In this document: in pieces, positions 1-8,868 of the stretch
How positions within the stretch are numbered: the stretch's first letter is position 1
Layout of the letters: each line of letters opens with the position of its first letter
From: Actinoplanes sp. M2I2
GTDB taxonomy: Bacteria > Actinomycetota > Actinomycetes > Mycobacteriales > Micromonosporaceae
Direction: 5' to 3'
DNA: 64,000 bases
Assembly (NCBI RefSeq): GCF_023544445.1
Contig: NZ_JALPVJ010000009.1
Coordinates: forward strand, 186,001-250,000
Notes under the pieces: model-generated
Databases searched by the model: none
Seen by the model: the letters and a program-made list of their open reading frames with translations, nothing else
What the model was told of the DNA's origin: nothing
Position numbers and translations under genes: made by a program

Positions 1-341
1 GCCTCGCTCCCCGAGTTGGTGAAGAAGACGCGGGCGTCCGGGATGCCGGAGACCCGGGCGATCTTTTCGGCCAGCTCGACCTGGTGGCGGATGAGATAGA
101 GCGTCGAGCTGTGCACGACGCCGGTGGCCAGCTGGCGCTGGACGGCCTCGTTGACCTCGGCGACGTCGTAACCGATCATCGTGGTCAGCACGCCGCCGAA
201 GAAGTCCAGATAGGTGCGCCCGTCGGCGCCCTTCACCCGGCGCCCCGACCCTTCGACGATCTCGAGGGCGTCGTCGCCGTAGTACATCGGCATCCACCCG
301 GGCAGGACGGCCCGGTGGCGGGCGAGCAGGTCATCGGTCAT
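1..341 (-). CDS. Class III (PLP-dependent) aminotransferase, N-terminal part only
   Basis: The gene runs off the left edge, so only about 113 N-terminal residues are seen. They read like the start of an acetylornithine/beta-alanine type class III aminotransferase: a conserved GADGRTYLDFFGG segment, then a stretch ending FFTNSGSEA, which in this family precedes the cofactor-binding part. The ATG at 341 is preceded by GAAGGAG at good spacing. It lies beside genes for pyrimidine-ring opening and N-carbamoyl-beta-alanine hydrolysis, so a beta-alanine or 3-aminoisobutyrate transaminase that removes the end product is likely. The substrate is inferred from context; the catalytic lysine lies outside the window. 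Confidence 0.8.
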   Translation of the reverse strand, partial: MTDDLLARHRAVLPGWMPMYYGDDALEIVEGSGRRVKGADGRTYLDFFGGVLTTMIGYDVAEVNEAVQRQLATGVVHSSTLYLIRHQVELAEKIARVSGIPDARVFFTNSGSE

Positions 342-429
342 GGTCGGCTCCTTCGCAGGTCTGACTGCGCGTCTGACTGCGCGCGTGATGGGACTGCACG
401 TCGGATCGGCGCCCGCGAGCCGGGCCGGG

Positions 430-1842
430 TCATCGCCAGCCCCGCGGATGCGGGCGGGCCCGGGGTCCGCTGCCCCGGCTGTCGAGCTGGGCCGCGGCGG
501 CCAGAGCGTCGGCCACCTCGCCGACGTTCCCGGCGACCAGGCCGGCGGTGACGCGCACGTGATCGCGGTCGAGCGGGGTGACGCAGAAGGGCGCGCCGGG
601 TGAGACCGCTATGCCGTGGGCGGCCAGCGTCACCATGGCGATCTGCTGGTCGTCGACGGCCATCCACAGGTTGATGCCGTCGGCGGCGGTCGCGGTCACG
701 CCCCGCTCCCGCAGCGCGCCGAGCAGGGCCGCGCGCCTGTCCGCGTACGCGTCCCGGGCCCGCGCGACCTGGGCCGTGGCTCCCGGATCGGTGAGCAGGT
801 CGAGCAGCACCCCCTGCAACAGCCGGCTGGACCAACCGGGCCCCAGCAGCCGCCGGTCGGTCAGCGGGCCCAGGACGCTCGCGGGACCGCCGACGGCGGC
901 GAGGCGCAGGTCGGGACCGTGCGATTTGGAGAAGCTGGCGACGTGCACCGTCCGCTCGCCGAGAAGGGCGCCGAGGCTGACCGGCGGGGCCGACGAGATG
1001 TCGCCGGCGTGATCGTCCTCGACCACCAGCACGTCGGGGAAGCCGTCCAGCACGGCGGCCAGCTCGGACGCCCGCGCCGGCGACAGGCTCACCCCGGTCG
1101 GGTTGTGGGCCCGGGGCTGCAGGAAGACGGCCACGGCGGGATAGTCGCCGAGCACGCGGCGCAACGCGGCGGGACGCATCCCGGCCTCGTCCAGCGGCAC
1201 ACCGACCACCGTGGCGCCGACCGTCTGCAGCAGGTCGAGCAGCGGCGGGAAGGCCGGGTTCTCCACGATGACGTGGTCGCCGAACCGCACCACCTCGCCG
1301 ATCACCCGGTCGAGCGCGTCGAGCGCGCCGTCCACCACGGTCAACCGTTCGGGCGGGAACGGCCACCGCTCCCGCAGCCGGGCCTCGAGCGCGGGCAGCA
1401 CCGGCGCGTCGAGATAGCTGGAGGTCAGCCGCCCGTCCCCGATCCGCTTGAGCGCGTCGGTCAGGTCGGGCAGCAGATCGTGGTCGGGCACGCCGGTGGA
1501 GAGGTCGAGCGGCACGGCGGCGATCGGGCCCCCGAGCTGTGCGTAGCGCAACCGCTGCCGGGGCAGCACGGGCGCGGCCACGTACGAGCCCGACCGGCCC
1601 CGCGTCTCGATCGCGCCCGCCCGGGTGAGGCTGCGCCACGCCTCGCTGACCGTGGTCGGGCTGACCCCGAGCTCGCGCGCGACGTCGCGGACGGTCGGCA
1701 ACCGGGTGCCGGCCGGCAGGCGCCCGGCGGTCACCAGGCGGCTCACGGCCGCGGCGATGCCCCGGGCCGTGCGGTCGTCGACCGCCCCGGTGATCAGCGC
1801 GAGCAAATTACCTCTCCGAAACAATCCGTTACGTTCAAGCAA
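430..1842 (-). CDS. MocR/GntR-type PLP-binding transcriptional regulator
   Basis: A 470-residue protein with an N-terminal GntR winged helix-turn-helix (about residues 25-90, including LPTVRDVARELGVSPTTVSEA) fused to a fold-type I aminotransferase-like domain. SFSKSHGPDLR carries the lysine expected to bind PLP. MocR proteins use the aminotransferase domain to sense a PLP-reactive amino compound rather than for catalysis. The TTG start at 1842 is preceded by AGGCGG on the minus strand, and no ATG occurs nearby. It diverges from the catabolic operon starting at 1983 and is the obvious candidate regulator; beta-alanine or a related amine would be a logical effector (inference). The aminotransferase gene lies just downstream on the same strand. 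Confidence 0.85.
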   Translation of the reverse strand: MLERNGLFRRGNLLALITGAVDDRTARGIAAAVSRLVTAGRLPAGTRLPTVRDVARELGVSPTTVSEAWRSLTRAGAIETRGRSGSYVAAPVLPRQRLRYAQLGGPIAAVPLDLSTGVPDHDLLPDLTDALKRIGDGRLTSSYLDAPVLPALEARLRERWPFPPERLTVVDGALDALDRVIGEVVRFGDHVIVENPAFPPLLDLLQTVGATVVGVPLDEAGMRPAALRRVLGDYPAVAVFLQPRAHNPTGVSLSPARASELAAVLDGFPDVLVVEDDHAGDISSAPPVSLGALLGERTVHVASFSKSHGPDLRLAAVGGPASVLGPLTDRRLLGPGWSSRLLQGVLLDLLTDPGATAQVARARDAYADRRAALLGALRERGVTATAADGINLWMAVDDQQIAMVTLAAHGIAVSPGAPFCVTPLDRDHVRVTAGLVAGNVGEVADALAAAAQLDSRGSGPRARPHPRGWR

Positions 1843-1970
1843 TTGTCCGCCTGAATGTGTGTCATTAGTGTCCTACGGCATCCGGCGGCTTCAAGCAAGT
1901 CCTAGCGCAGCGGCTATGACGGGGAGTAGACACACGATCACAGGCGCTTTCACCGCGCCGCCGCTTCAAG
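1834..1970. promoter_or_regulatory. Divergent promoter region with repeated TTCAAGCAA motif
   Basis: The region between the MocR gene and the pyrimidine operon carries TTCAAGCAA at 1834-1842 and again at 1890-1898. A shorter TTCAAG at 1965-1970 lies just before the ribosome binding site of the operon. MocR regulators usually bind direct repeats, so these are candidate operator half-sites. The first copy overlaps the TTG start codon of the regulator itself, which would fit autorepression. Inference from repetition and position only. Confidence 0.4.
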
Positions 1971-1982
1971 AAAGGGGCAGTC

Positions 1983-2822
1983 ATGAGCGACATCATTCGT
2001 GCGGCCCTCGTCCAGACGACGTGGACGGGCGACAAGGAATCGATGATCAAGGCGCACGAGGACTATGCCCGCGACGCCGCCGCGCAGGGCGCGAAGGTGA
2101 TCTGCTTCCAGGAACTTTTCTACGGGCCGTATTTTTGCCAGGTCCAGGACTCGAGCTTCTACGAGTACGCCGAGTCGATCCCCGGCCCCACCACCGAACG
2201 CTTCCAGGCTCTGGCCGCCGAGCTCGGCCTGGTGATGGTCCTGCCGATGTACGAAAAGGAGCAGGAGGGCGTCCTCTACAACACCGCGGCGGTCGTCGAC
2301 GCCGACGGCTCCTACCTCGGCAAGTACCGCAAGCACCACATCCCCCAGGTGAAGGGGTTCTGGGAGAAGTTCTACTTCCGTCCCGGCAACCTGGGCTACC
2401 CGGTCTTCGACACGGCGGTGGGCAAGGTCGGCGTCTACATCTGCTACGACCGGCACTTCCCGGAGGGCTGGCGCGAGCTCGGCCTGGGCGGCGCGCAGAT
2501 CGTCTTCAACCCGTCGGCCACCAGCCGCGGCCTGTCGAGCTATCTGTGGCAGCTCGAGCAGCCGGCCAGCGCGGTCGCCAACGAGTACTACATCGGCGCG
2601 ATCAACCGGGTCGGCATCGAACCGCTGGGCGACGACGACTTCTACGGCCAGTCCTACTTCGTCGACCCGGAGGGCAAGTTCGTCGGCGAGGTCGGCGACA
2701 CCCACGAACCCGAACTGATCATCCGCGACCTCGACCTCGGTCTGATCAAGACAGTCCGCGAGCGCTGGCAGTTCTACCGCGACCGCCGGCCGGAGTCCTA
2801 CACCCGGACGGTCGAGCTGTGA
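1983..2822 (+). CDS. Nitrilase-superfamily N-carbamoyl amidohydrolase (beta-ureidopropionase-like)
   Basis: A 279-residue carbon-nitrogen hydrolase. The catalytic triad is visible: Glu44 in FQELFYGPYF, Lys117 in KYRKHHIP and Cys154 in YICYDRHFPEGWR. The short length and the ICYDRHFPE motif match bacterial beta-ureidopropionase/N-carbamoylputrescine amidase relatives. It should hydrolyse N-carbamoyl-beta-alanine (or an N-carbamoyl amino acid) to the amino acid, CO2 and ammonia in the cytoplasm. The ATG follows AAGAAAGGGG. Its stop overlaps the GTG start of the dihydropyrimidinase gene by 4 bases, so the two enzymes of consecutive steps are translationally coupled. Exact substrate preference is not decided by sequence. 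Confidence 0.88.
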   Translation: MSDIIRAALVQTTWTGDKESMIKAHEDYARDAAAQGAKVICFQELFYGPYFCQVQDSSFYEYAESIPGPTTERFQALAAELGLVMVLPMYEKEQEGVLYNTAAVVDADGSYLGKYRKHHIPQVKGFWEKFYFRPGNLGYPVFDTAVGKVGVYICYDRHFPEGWRELGLGGAQIVFNPSATSRGLSSYLWQLEQPASAVANEYYIGAINRVGIEPLGDDDFYGQSYFVDPEGKFVGEVGDTHEPELIIRDLDLGLIKTVRERWQFYRDRRPESYTRTVEL

Positions 2823-4219
2823 GCACGCTGATCCGGGGTGGGACGGTGATCGGGCCGACCGGTCCGTATCCGGCCGACGTGCTGATCGACGGGGAGAGGA
2901 TCGCGGCGATCTTCGCGCCGGGACAGGCCCCCGAGGGACCCGAGGTCATCGACGCCACCGGCAAGTACGTGATCCCGGGCGCGATCGACGCGCACACCCA
3001 CATGCAGATGCCGTTCGGCGGCACCGAGGCCAGCGACACCTTCGACACCGGCACCCGGGCCGCGGCGATCGGCGGCACGACCACCATCATCGACTTCGCG
3101 ATCCAGCGGTACGGCGAGGTGGTGCAGGACGGGCTGGCCGCGTGGCACGCCAAGACGGCCGGCCGGTGCCACATCGACTACGGCTTCCACATGATCGTCG
3201 GGGGCGTCGACGACGACTCGCTCAAGGCCATGGACCAGCTCGTGGCCAGTGAGGGCATCACCAGCTTCAAGCTCTTCATGGCGTACCCGGGCGTCTTCTA
3301 CTCCGATGACGGCCAGATCCTGCGGGCGATGCAGAAGGCCCGGGACAACGGCGCCCTGATCATGATGCACGCCGAGAACGGGCCGGCCATCGACGTCCTG
3401 GTCAAGCAGGCCCTCGAACGCGGCGAGACCGACCCGGTCTTCCACGGACTGACCCGCCCGCAGGAGCTCGAGGCCGAGGCGACCAGCCGGGCCATCTGGC
3501 TCGCGAGCGTGGCCGCCGACTGCCCGCTCTACATCGTGCACCTGAGCGCGTCGAAGGCCCTGGAACAGGTCCGGGCCGCCCGCGACCTGGGACGCAACGT
3601 CTTCGCCGAGACCTGCCCGCAGTACCTCTATCTGACGCTGGAGGACCAGCTCGGCGCGCCCGGCTTCGACGGCGCCAAGTGGGTCTGCTCGACCCCGCTG
3701 CGCAGCAAGCACGAGAGTCACCGGGCCGACCTGTGGCAGGGCCTGCGCACCAACGACCTCTCCGTGGTCTCCACCGACCACTGTCCCTTCTGCATGAAGG
3801 ACCAGAAGGAGATGGGCCTGGGCGACTTCTCCAAGATCCCCAACGGGATCGGCAGCGTCGAGCACCGGGTCGACCTGCTCTATCAGGGCGTGGTCGACGG
3901 CAAGCTGTCGCTGGCCCGCTGGGTCGAGACGATCGCGACCACCCCGGCCCGGATGTTCGGCATGTATCCGCGCAAGGGCATCATCGCGCCCGGCTCGGAC
4001 GCCGACATCGTGCTCTACGACCCGGCCGGCCGCACCCGGATCAGCGTCGATACGCACCACATGAACATGGACTACTCGGCCTGGGAGGGCTGGGAGATCG
4101 ACGGCAAGGTCGACACGGTCCTGTCCCGGGGCGAGGTCATCGCGTCCGGCGGCGAGTACACCGGGCGCGCCGGCCGGGGCAAGTACGTCCCCCGCGGCCT
4201 CTCCGACTACCTGATCTGA
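2819..4219 (+). CDS. Dihydropyrimidinase / D-hydantoinase
   Basis: A 466-residue amidohydrolase of the cyclic-amidase family. Metal ligands are recognisable: His59 and His61 (DAHTHMQMPFGG), Lys151 in FKLFMAYPG (the carboxylated bridging lysine), histidines in MMHAENG and YIVHLSAS, and Asp in STDHCPF. It opens 5,6-dihydrouracil/dihydrothymine or hydantoins to the N-carbamoyl amino acid, the substrate of the preceding gene product. The GTG at 2819 is chosen because it overlaps the upstream stop as GTGA and the family N-terminus (LIRGGTV) begins there. The open frame extends far upstream, but that part is antisense to the MocR gene and not coding. Confidence 0.92.
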   Translation: MSTLIRGGTVIGPTGPYPADVLIDGERIAAIFAPGQAPEGPEVIDATGKYVIPGAIDAHTHMQMPFGGTEASDTFDTGTRAAAIGGTTTIIDFAIQRYGEVVQDGLAAWHAKTAGRCHIDYGFHMIVGGVDDDSLKAMDQLVASEGITSFKLFMAYPGVFYSDDGQILRAMQKARDNGALIMMHAENGPAIDVLVKQALERGETDPVFHGLTRPQELEAEATSRAIWLASVAADCPLYIVHLSASKALEQVRAARDLGRNVFAETCPQYLYLTLEDQLGAPGFDGAKWVCSTPLRSKHESHRADLWQGLRTNDLSVVSTDHCPFCMKDQKEMGLGDFSKIPNGIGSVEHRVDLLYQGVVDGKLSLARWVETIATTPARMFGMYPRKGIIAPGSDADIVLYDPAGRTRISVDTHHMNMDYSAWEGWEIDGKVDTVLSRGEVIASGGEYTGRAGRGKYVPRGLSDYLI

Positions 4220-4229
4220 GGAGCAGCGC

Positions 4230-5225
4230 GTGGACATAGGTGTGGTGCTGCAGAACAACCCGCCCGCGCTGGCGGTGGTCGACCTGGCCAAGCGGGCCGA
4301 GGCGGCCGGGTTCAGCCACGTCTGGACCTTCGACTCGCACGTGCTCTGGCAGGAGCCGTTCGTCATCTACTCGAAGATCCTCGACGAGACCGAACGGGTG
4401 ATCGTCGGCCCGATGGTCACCAACCCCGGCACCCGCGACTGGACGGTGCTCGCCTCGCTGTTCGCGACGCTCAACGAGATGTACGGCAACCGGACGATCT
4501 GCGGCATCGGCCGGGGCGACTCGGCGCTGCGGGTGCTCGGCGCCCAGCCGCAGTCACTGGCCCAGCTGCGCGAGTCGATCGGCGTCATCCGCGGGCTGGC
4601 CAACGGCGAGAAGGTCGAGCTGCGGGGCACGGAGCAACAGCTGGCCTGGGCCCCGGACAGCCGGCTCGAGGTCTGGGTGGCCGCGTACGGGCCCAAGGCT
4701 CTGGCCCTGACCGGGGAGGTCGGCGACGGGTACATCCTGCAGCTGGCCGACCCGGACATCGCGGCGTGGATGATCGGCGCCGTGCGACGGGCGGCCGAGC
4801 AGGCGGGCCGCGATCCGATGGCCGTCAAGTTCTGCGTGGCCGCGCCCGCGTACGTGGGTGACGACCTGGCCCATCAGCGCGAGCAGACGCGCTGGTTCGG
4901 CGGCATGGTCGGCAACCACGTGGCCGACATCGTCGCCCGCTACGGCGGCGACGGCACGGTGCCGCAGGTGCTCACCGACTACATCAAGGGCCGGTCGGGC
5001 TACGACTACGCCGAGCACGGGCGGGCCGGCAACACGCACACGTCGTTCGTGCCCGACGAGGTGGTCGACCGGTTCTGCATCCTCGGGCCGGTCGAGAACC
5101 ACCTCAAGCGGCTCGAGGAACTGCGCGCGCTGGGGGTCGACCAGTTCGCCGTCTATCTGCAGCACGACGCCAAGGAGGAGACCCTCCAGGCGTACGGCGA
5201 GCACATCATCCCGGCCGTCTCGTGA
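4230..5225 (+). CDS. LLM-class flavin/F420-dependent oxidoreductase
   Basis: A 331-residue luciferase-like monooxygenase-family TIM barrel (MDIGVVLQNNPP at the start; AEAAGFSHVWTFDSHVLWQEP; GPMVTNPGTRDWTVLASLFATL; GIGRGDSA). It resembles the F420-dependent subgroup that I associate with hydantoinase/dihydropyrimidinase neighbourhoods (CPS_4043-type, from memory). The GTG start follows GAGGAG with 10 bases between the two genes. No dihydropyrimidine dehydrogenase gene is visible in this operon, so this enzyme may carry out the redox step on the pyrimidine or hydantoin ring. RutA, a pyrimidine ring-opening enzyme, also belongs to the LLM superfamily. That role is inference. Confidence 0.85.
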   Translation: MDIGVVLQNNPPALAVVDLAKRAEAAGFSHVWTFDSHVLWQEPFVIYSKILDETERVIVGPMVTNPGTRDWTVLASLFATLNEMYGNRTICGIGRGDSALRVLGAQPQSLAQLRESIGVIRGLANGEKVELRGTEQQLAWAPDSRLEVWVAAYGPKALALTGEVGDGYILQLADPDIAAWMIGAVRRAAEQAGRDPMAVKFCVAAPAYVGDDLAHQREQTRWFGGMVGNHVADIVARYGGDGTVPQVLTDYIKGRSGYDYAEHGRAGNTHTSFVPDEVVDRFCILGPVENHLKRLEELRALGVDQFAVYLQHDAKEETLQAYGEHIIPAVS

Positions 5226-6064
5226 GGAAGACCCTGTACGTCCTGGCCGGGCTGGCGTTCTTCGCGGTGCTCTGGGAGGGCTACAAGCTCGTCGGCAACC
5301 CGGAGGGCACGGTGCTCCTCGGCGTCCGCGTGCTGCCGCGAGCCGACGACCTGTCGATGCCCCACCTGTGGACGGTGGTGGAACGGCTCGGCCGCCCGGA
5401 GCTGACGGGCGGCCGGCCGGTCTGGATCGTGGTGGTGCAGGCGTGCCTGTTCACGCTCGGCATCACGGCCGCCGGCTTCGTCATCGGCGCGCTGGTCGGC
5501 CTGCTGCTCGCGGTGGCGATGGAGCGGTTCCGCCTCGTCGAACGGGGCCTTCTGCCGTACGTGATCCTGAGCCAGACCGTGCCGCTGGTGGCCCTGGCGC
5601 CGCTGGTGGCCGGTTGGGGCGGCACGATCATGCCGCCCTGGGCGACCGTGTCGGTGATCGCCGCCTACCTCGCCTTCTTCCCGGTGGCGGTGGGCATGCT
5701 GCGCGGTCTGCAGTCGCCGTCGGCCAGCGGGGTCGAGCTGATGCGCAGCTACGCCGCCGGGTGGTGGCGCACGCTGGTCAAGCTGCGGTTCCCGTCCGCC
5801 CTGCCCTACCTGTTCCCGGCTCTGCGTCTGGCCGGGGCGGCGGCGGTGGTCGGCGCCGTGGTCGGTGAGATCTCCACCGGCACCCGGGGCGGCGTGGGCC
5901 GCCTGATCATCGAATACTCGCGCGAGGCCACCTCGGACCCCGCGAAGGTCTACACCGCGATGCTCGGCGCCGCCCTGCTCGGCCTCGTCGTCGCCGGTCT
6001 CGTCAGCCTGCTGGAGGTGCCGCTGATGCGGCACCGGCGGCACGTGGAGGTGGTGACACTGTGA
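5222..6064 (+). CDS. ABC transporter permease (SsuC/TauC-like)
   Basis: A 280-residue integral membrane protein with about six hydrophobic segments and the inner-membrane component signature near residues 165-200 (AAGWWRTLVKLRFPSALPYLFPALR, the EAA-like loop that contacts the ATPase). It overlaps the LLM gene by 4 bases (GTGA) and the ATPase gene by 4 bases. It forms one half of the import channel, with the permease at 6867 as the other. Family members carry small organic or nitrogenous compounds; context suggests a pyrimidine, hydantoin or ureido compound. Confidence 0.88.
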   Translation: MRKTLYVLAGLAFFAVLWEGYKLVGNPEGTVLLGVRVLPRADDLSMPHLWTVVERLGRPELTGGRPVWIVVVQACLFTLGITAAGFVIGALVGLLLAVAMERFRLVERGLLPYVILSQTVPLVALAPLVAGWGGTIMPPWATVSVIAAYLAFFPVAVGMLRGLQSPSASGVELMRSYAAGWWRTLVKLRFPSALPYLFPALRLAGAAAVVGAVVGEISTGTRGGVGRLIIEYSREATSDPAKVYTAMLGAALLGLVVAGLVSLLEVPLMRHRRHVEVVTL

Positions 6065-6870
6065 ACGCGGTCGACATCAACGGCGTCACCAAGACTTTCA
6101 ACCAGGGACGGGCGGACGAGGTCGTCGCGTTGTCCGAGGTCGACCTGACGGTCGGCGACGGCGAGTTCGTGTCGCTGATCGGGCCGTCGGGCTGCGGCAA
6201 GAGCACCCTGCTCCGGCTGATCGCCGATCTCATCACGCCGACCACCGGCACGGTCACCGTCGCCGGCAAGCCGGCCGGCGCGGCGCGCCAGGAGCAGGCG
6301 TACGGGATCGCCTTTCAGCAGTCCGGCCTGTTCGAGTGGCGGACCGTGCTCAAGAACGTCGAGCTGCCGCTGGAGCTGCGTGGCCTCTCGCGGGCCGAGC
6401 GCAAGGCCAGGGCCGAACAGATGCTGGCGCTGGTCGGGCTCGAGGACTTCGCCGGTCACTACCCGGCCCAGCTCTCCGGCGGCATGCAGCAGCGGGTGGC
6501 GATCGCCCGGGCGCTCGCCGTGCAGCCGCCGCTGCTGCTGATGGACGAGCCGTTCGGGGCGCTCGACGAGATGACCCGGGAGCGGCTGCAGTCGGAGTTG
6601 CTCGGCATCTGCGCCACGACCGGCACGAGCACGGTCTTCGTCACCCACTCCATCTCGGAGGCGGTGTTCCTGTCGAACCGGGTGGTCGTCATGTCGGCCC
6701 GGCCCGGGCGCATCACCGCGTCGGTCACTGTCGATCTGCCGAGCCGCGATGAGGCGGGCCGGCTGTCACCGGTCTTCTTCGAGAAGATCACCGAGGTTCG
6801 GCAGGCTCTTCGGGGCACGCCCGCCGCGCGGCCCACGGAGGGTGCTGCGGCCGGATCGGACGCACGATGA
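6061..6870 (+). CDS. ABC transporter ATP-binding protein (SsuB/TauB-like)
   Basis: A 269-residue nucleotide-binding subunit with all motifs intact: Walker A GPSGCGKST, Q-loop in AFQQSGLF, signature LSGGMQQR, Walker B LLLMDEPFGALDE and the switch histidine in VFVTHSISEA. The GTG start overlaps the stop of the first permease, and its own stop overlaps the ATG of the second permease, so the transporter genes are strictly coupled. It energises import by the two flanking permeases. Confidence 0.93.
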   Translation: MNAVDINGVTKTFNQGRADEVVALSEVDLTVGDGEFVSLIGPSGCGKSTLLRLIADLITPTTGTVTVAGKPAGAARQEQAYGIAFQQSGLFEWRTVLKNVELPLELRGLSRAERKARAEQMLALVGLEDFAGHYPAQLSGGMQQRVAIARALAVQPPLLLMDEPFGALDEMTRERLQSELLGICATTGTSTVFVTHSISEAVFLSNRVVVMSARPGRITASVTVDLPSRDEAGRLSPVFFEKITEVRQALRGTPAARPTEGAAAGSDAR

Positions 6871-7631
6871 AGGGGGCCCGCTCGGTCCTGCCACCCGTGC
6901 TCGTCGGCGTGCTGGCCGTCGTGGCCTGGGAGCTCACCGTCTCGCTGGGCCGGATAGCGCCGTTCATCCTGCCCGCGCCGTCGGCGATCTGGCGGGAGCT
7001 GGTCGCGCAGCGGCAGAACGTGTGGGAGGCGGCGCTGGCCAGCGGCCAGAACGCGCTGATCGGCCTGGTCGCCGGGGCGGCGCTGGGCGTTCTCGCGGCG
7101 ATGGCGGCGAGCCGCTTCAAGCCGCTCACCGAGGTCTCCATCCCGTTCGCGGCCATCCTCAACGCGCTGCCGATCATCGCGCTCGCGCCGATCCTCAACA
7201 ACATGTTCGAGTCGACCAGCAGCATCCCGCGGCGGCTGGTGACCGCCATCATCGTGTTCTTCCCGGTCTTCGTGAACACCCTGCGCGGCCTGCGCGAGGT
7301 CGACCCCATCCATCAAGAGCTCATGCACACGTACGCGGCGGGCGGCTGGACCTTCGCGCGCAAGGTCCGCCTGCCCGGCGCCCTCCCCTACGTCTTCACC
7401 GGTCTGCGGCAGGCGTCGTCGCTGGCCGTGATCGCCGCGGTCGTCGCCGAGTACTTCGGCGGACTGCAGACCGGGCTCGGCTCGCGGATCACCTCCGCCG
7501 CCGCGTTCACCGCCTATCCCCGGGCCTGGGCCTTCGTGGTCGGCGCCTGCCTGCTGGGACTCCTCTTCTATCTGACCACGCTCCTGCTGGAGCGCCTGGC
7601 CATGCCGTGGCGAACGCGGCTGATCGCCTGA
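6867..7631 (+). CDS. ABC transporter permease, second subunit
   Basis: A 254-residue membrane protein of the same permease family as the product of 5222-6064, with the coupling-loop region AAGGWTFARKVRLPGALPYVFTGLRQA at about residues 155-180. Two different permease genes flanking one ATPase suggest a heterodimeric channel. The ATG overlaps the ATPase stop codon (ATGA). Confidence 0.88.
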   Translation: MKGARSVLPPVLVGVLAVVAWELTVSLGRIAPFILPAPSAIWRELVAQRQNVWEAALASGQNALIGLVAGAALGVLAAMAASRFKPLTEVSIPFAAILNALPIIALAPILNNMFESTSSIPRRLVTAIIVFFPVFVNTLRGLREVDPIHQELMHTYAAGGWTFARKVRLPGALPYVFTGLRQASSLAVIAAVVAEYFGGLQTGLGSRITSAAAFTAYPRAWAFVVGACLLGLLFYLTTLLLERLAMPWRTRLIA

Positions 7632-7695
7632 GCACCGCTCGCACCTCCGTCTTCCTCACCGCACTCTTCATCAATCGACCCCTCGGAGGACCCTC

Positions 7696-8841
7696 ATGCG
7701 ACGCATCCGGACAGTGACTTCCCTGGCCGCCGCCGCGATCCTGCTCGTGGCCGGCTGCGGCACGGCCGACCAGGACTCGGCCACGCCCGCGCCCGGCGGC
7801 AGCGGCGGCGCGCTCACCCCGATCAAGCTGCAGCTGCAGTGGTTCTACCAGGCCCAGTTCGCCGGCTACATCGCCGCCGTCGACCAGGGCTTCTACAAGG
7901 AGCAGGGGCTCGACGTGCAGCTGCTCGAGGGCGGCGTCGACATCGTGCCGCAGACCGTGCTGGCGCAGGGCAAGGCCGACTACGCGGTCGCCTGGGTGCC
8001 CAAGGCCCTCGCGTCGCGCGAGCAGGGCGCCGGCATCACCGACGTCGGGCAGATCTTCGGGCGGTCCGGGACGTACCAGGTGGCCTGGAAGGACAGCGGC
8101 ATCACCAAGGCGGCCGACCTCAAGGGCAAGAAGGTCGGCAACTGGGGCTTCGGCAACGAGTTCGAGCTGTTCGCCGGCATGACCAAGGCCGGCCTGGACC
8201 CGGGTAAGGACGTCACCCTGGTGCAGCAGCAGTTCGACATGCAGGCGCTGCTCAAGAAGGAGATCGACGCCGCCCAGGCGATGAGCTACAACGAGTACGC
8301 CCAGCTGCTCGAGGCCAAGAACCCGGCCACCGGCAAGCTCTACACCGCCGACGACTTCTCGATCATCGACTGGAAGACCGAGGGCTCCTCGATGCTCCAG
8401 GACGCCGTCTGGGCCAATACCGAGAAGCTCAACGACCCGGCGTACCAGCAGCAGACCGTCAAGTTCCTGACCGGCACCATCAAGGGCTGGGCGTTCTGCC
8501 GCGACAACGCCGAGAAGTGCCGCGACCTGGTCGTGGCCAAGGGCTCCAAGCTCGGCAAGAGCCACCAGCTGTGGCAGGTCAACGAGGTCAACAAGCTGAT
8601 CTGGCCGGCCGCCGGCGGTATCGGCGTGATCGACGACGCCAACTGGAAGCAGACCGTGGACATCTCGATGACCACGAAGAACCAGACCGGCGACACGGTG
8701 CTGACCAAGGCCCCCGACGGCCTGGCCTTCACCAACGACTACATCAACCAGGCGATCACCGCGGCCAAGGGCGCCGGCGTCGATGTCAACGGCACATCGT
8801 TCCAGCCCACCACCGTCACCCTCACCGAGGGCGGCGCCTGA
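7696..8841 (+). CDS. ABC transporter substrate-binding lipoprotein (NMT1/THI5-like)
   Basis: A 381-residue extracytoplasmic binding protein. The signal peptide ends in a lipobox, VAGC, with Cys21 as the lipidated residue. The mature part begins with PIKLQLQWFYQAQFAGYIAA and continues GFYKEQGLDVQLLEGG, typical of the NMT1/THI5 group that binds pyrimidine-related ligands (HMP precursors, formylaminopyrimidine). That ligand group fits the neighbouring pyrimidine enzymes. It lies 64 bases after the second permease with its own strong site GGAGGA and ends the operon. The ligand is inferred. Confidence 0.88.
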   Translation: MRRIRTVTSLAAAAILLVAGCGTADQDSATPAPGGSGGALTPIKLQLQWFYQAQFAGYIAAVDQGFYKEQGLDVQLLEGGVDIVPQTVLAQGKADYAVAWVPKALASREQGAGITDVGQIFGRSGTYQVAWKDSGITKAADLKGKKVGNWGFGNEFELFAGMTKAGLDPGKDVTLVQQQFDMQALLKKEIDAAQAMSYNEYAQLLEAKNPATGKLYTADDFSIIDWKTEGSSMLQDAVWANTEKLNDPAYQQQTVKFLTGTIKGWAFCRDNAEKCRDLVVAKGSKLGKSHQLWQVNEVNKLIWPAAGGIGVIDDANWKQTVDISMTTKNQTGDTVLTKAPDGLAFTNDYINQAITAAKGAGVDVNGTSFQPTTVTLTEGGA

Positions 8842-8868
8842 TCCACCCGGCCGGCGCGGGTGGTCCCG

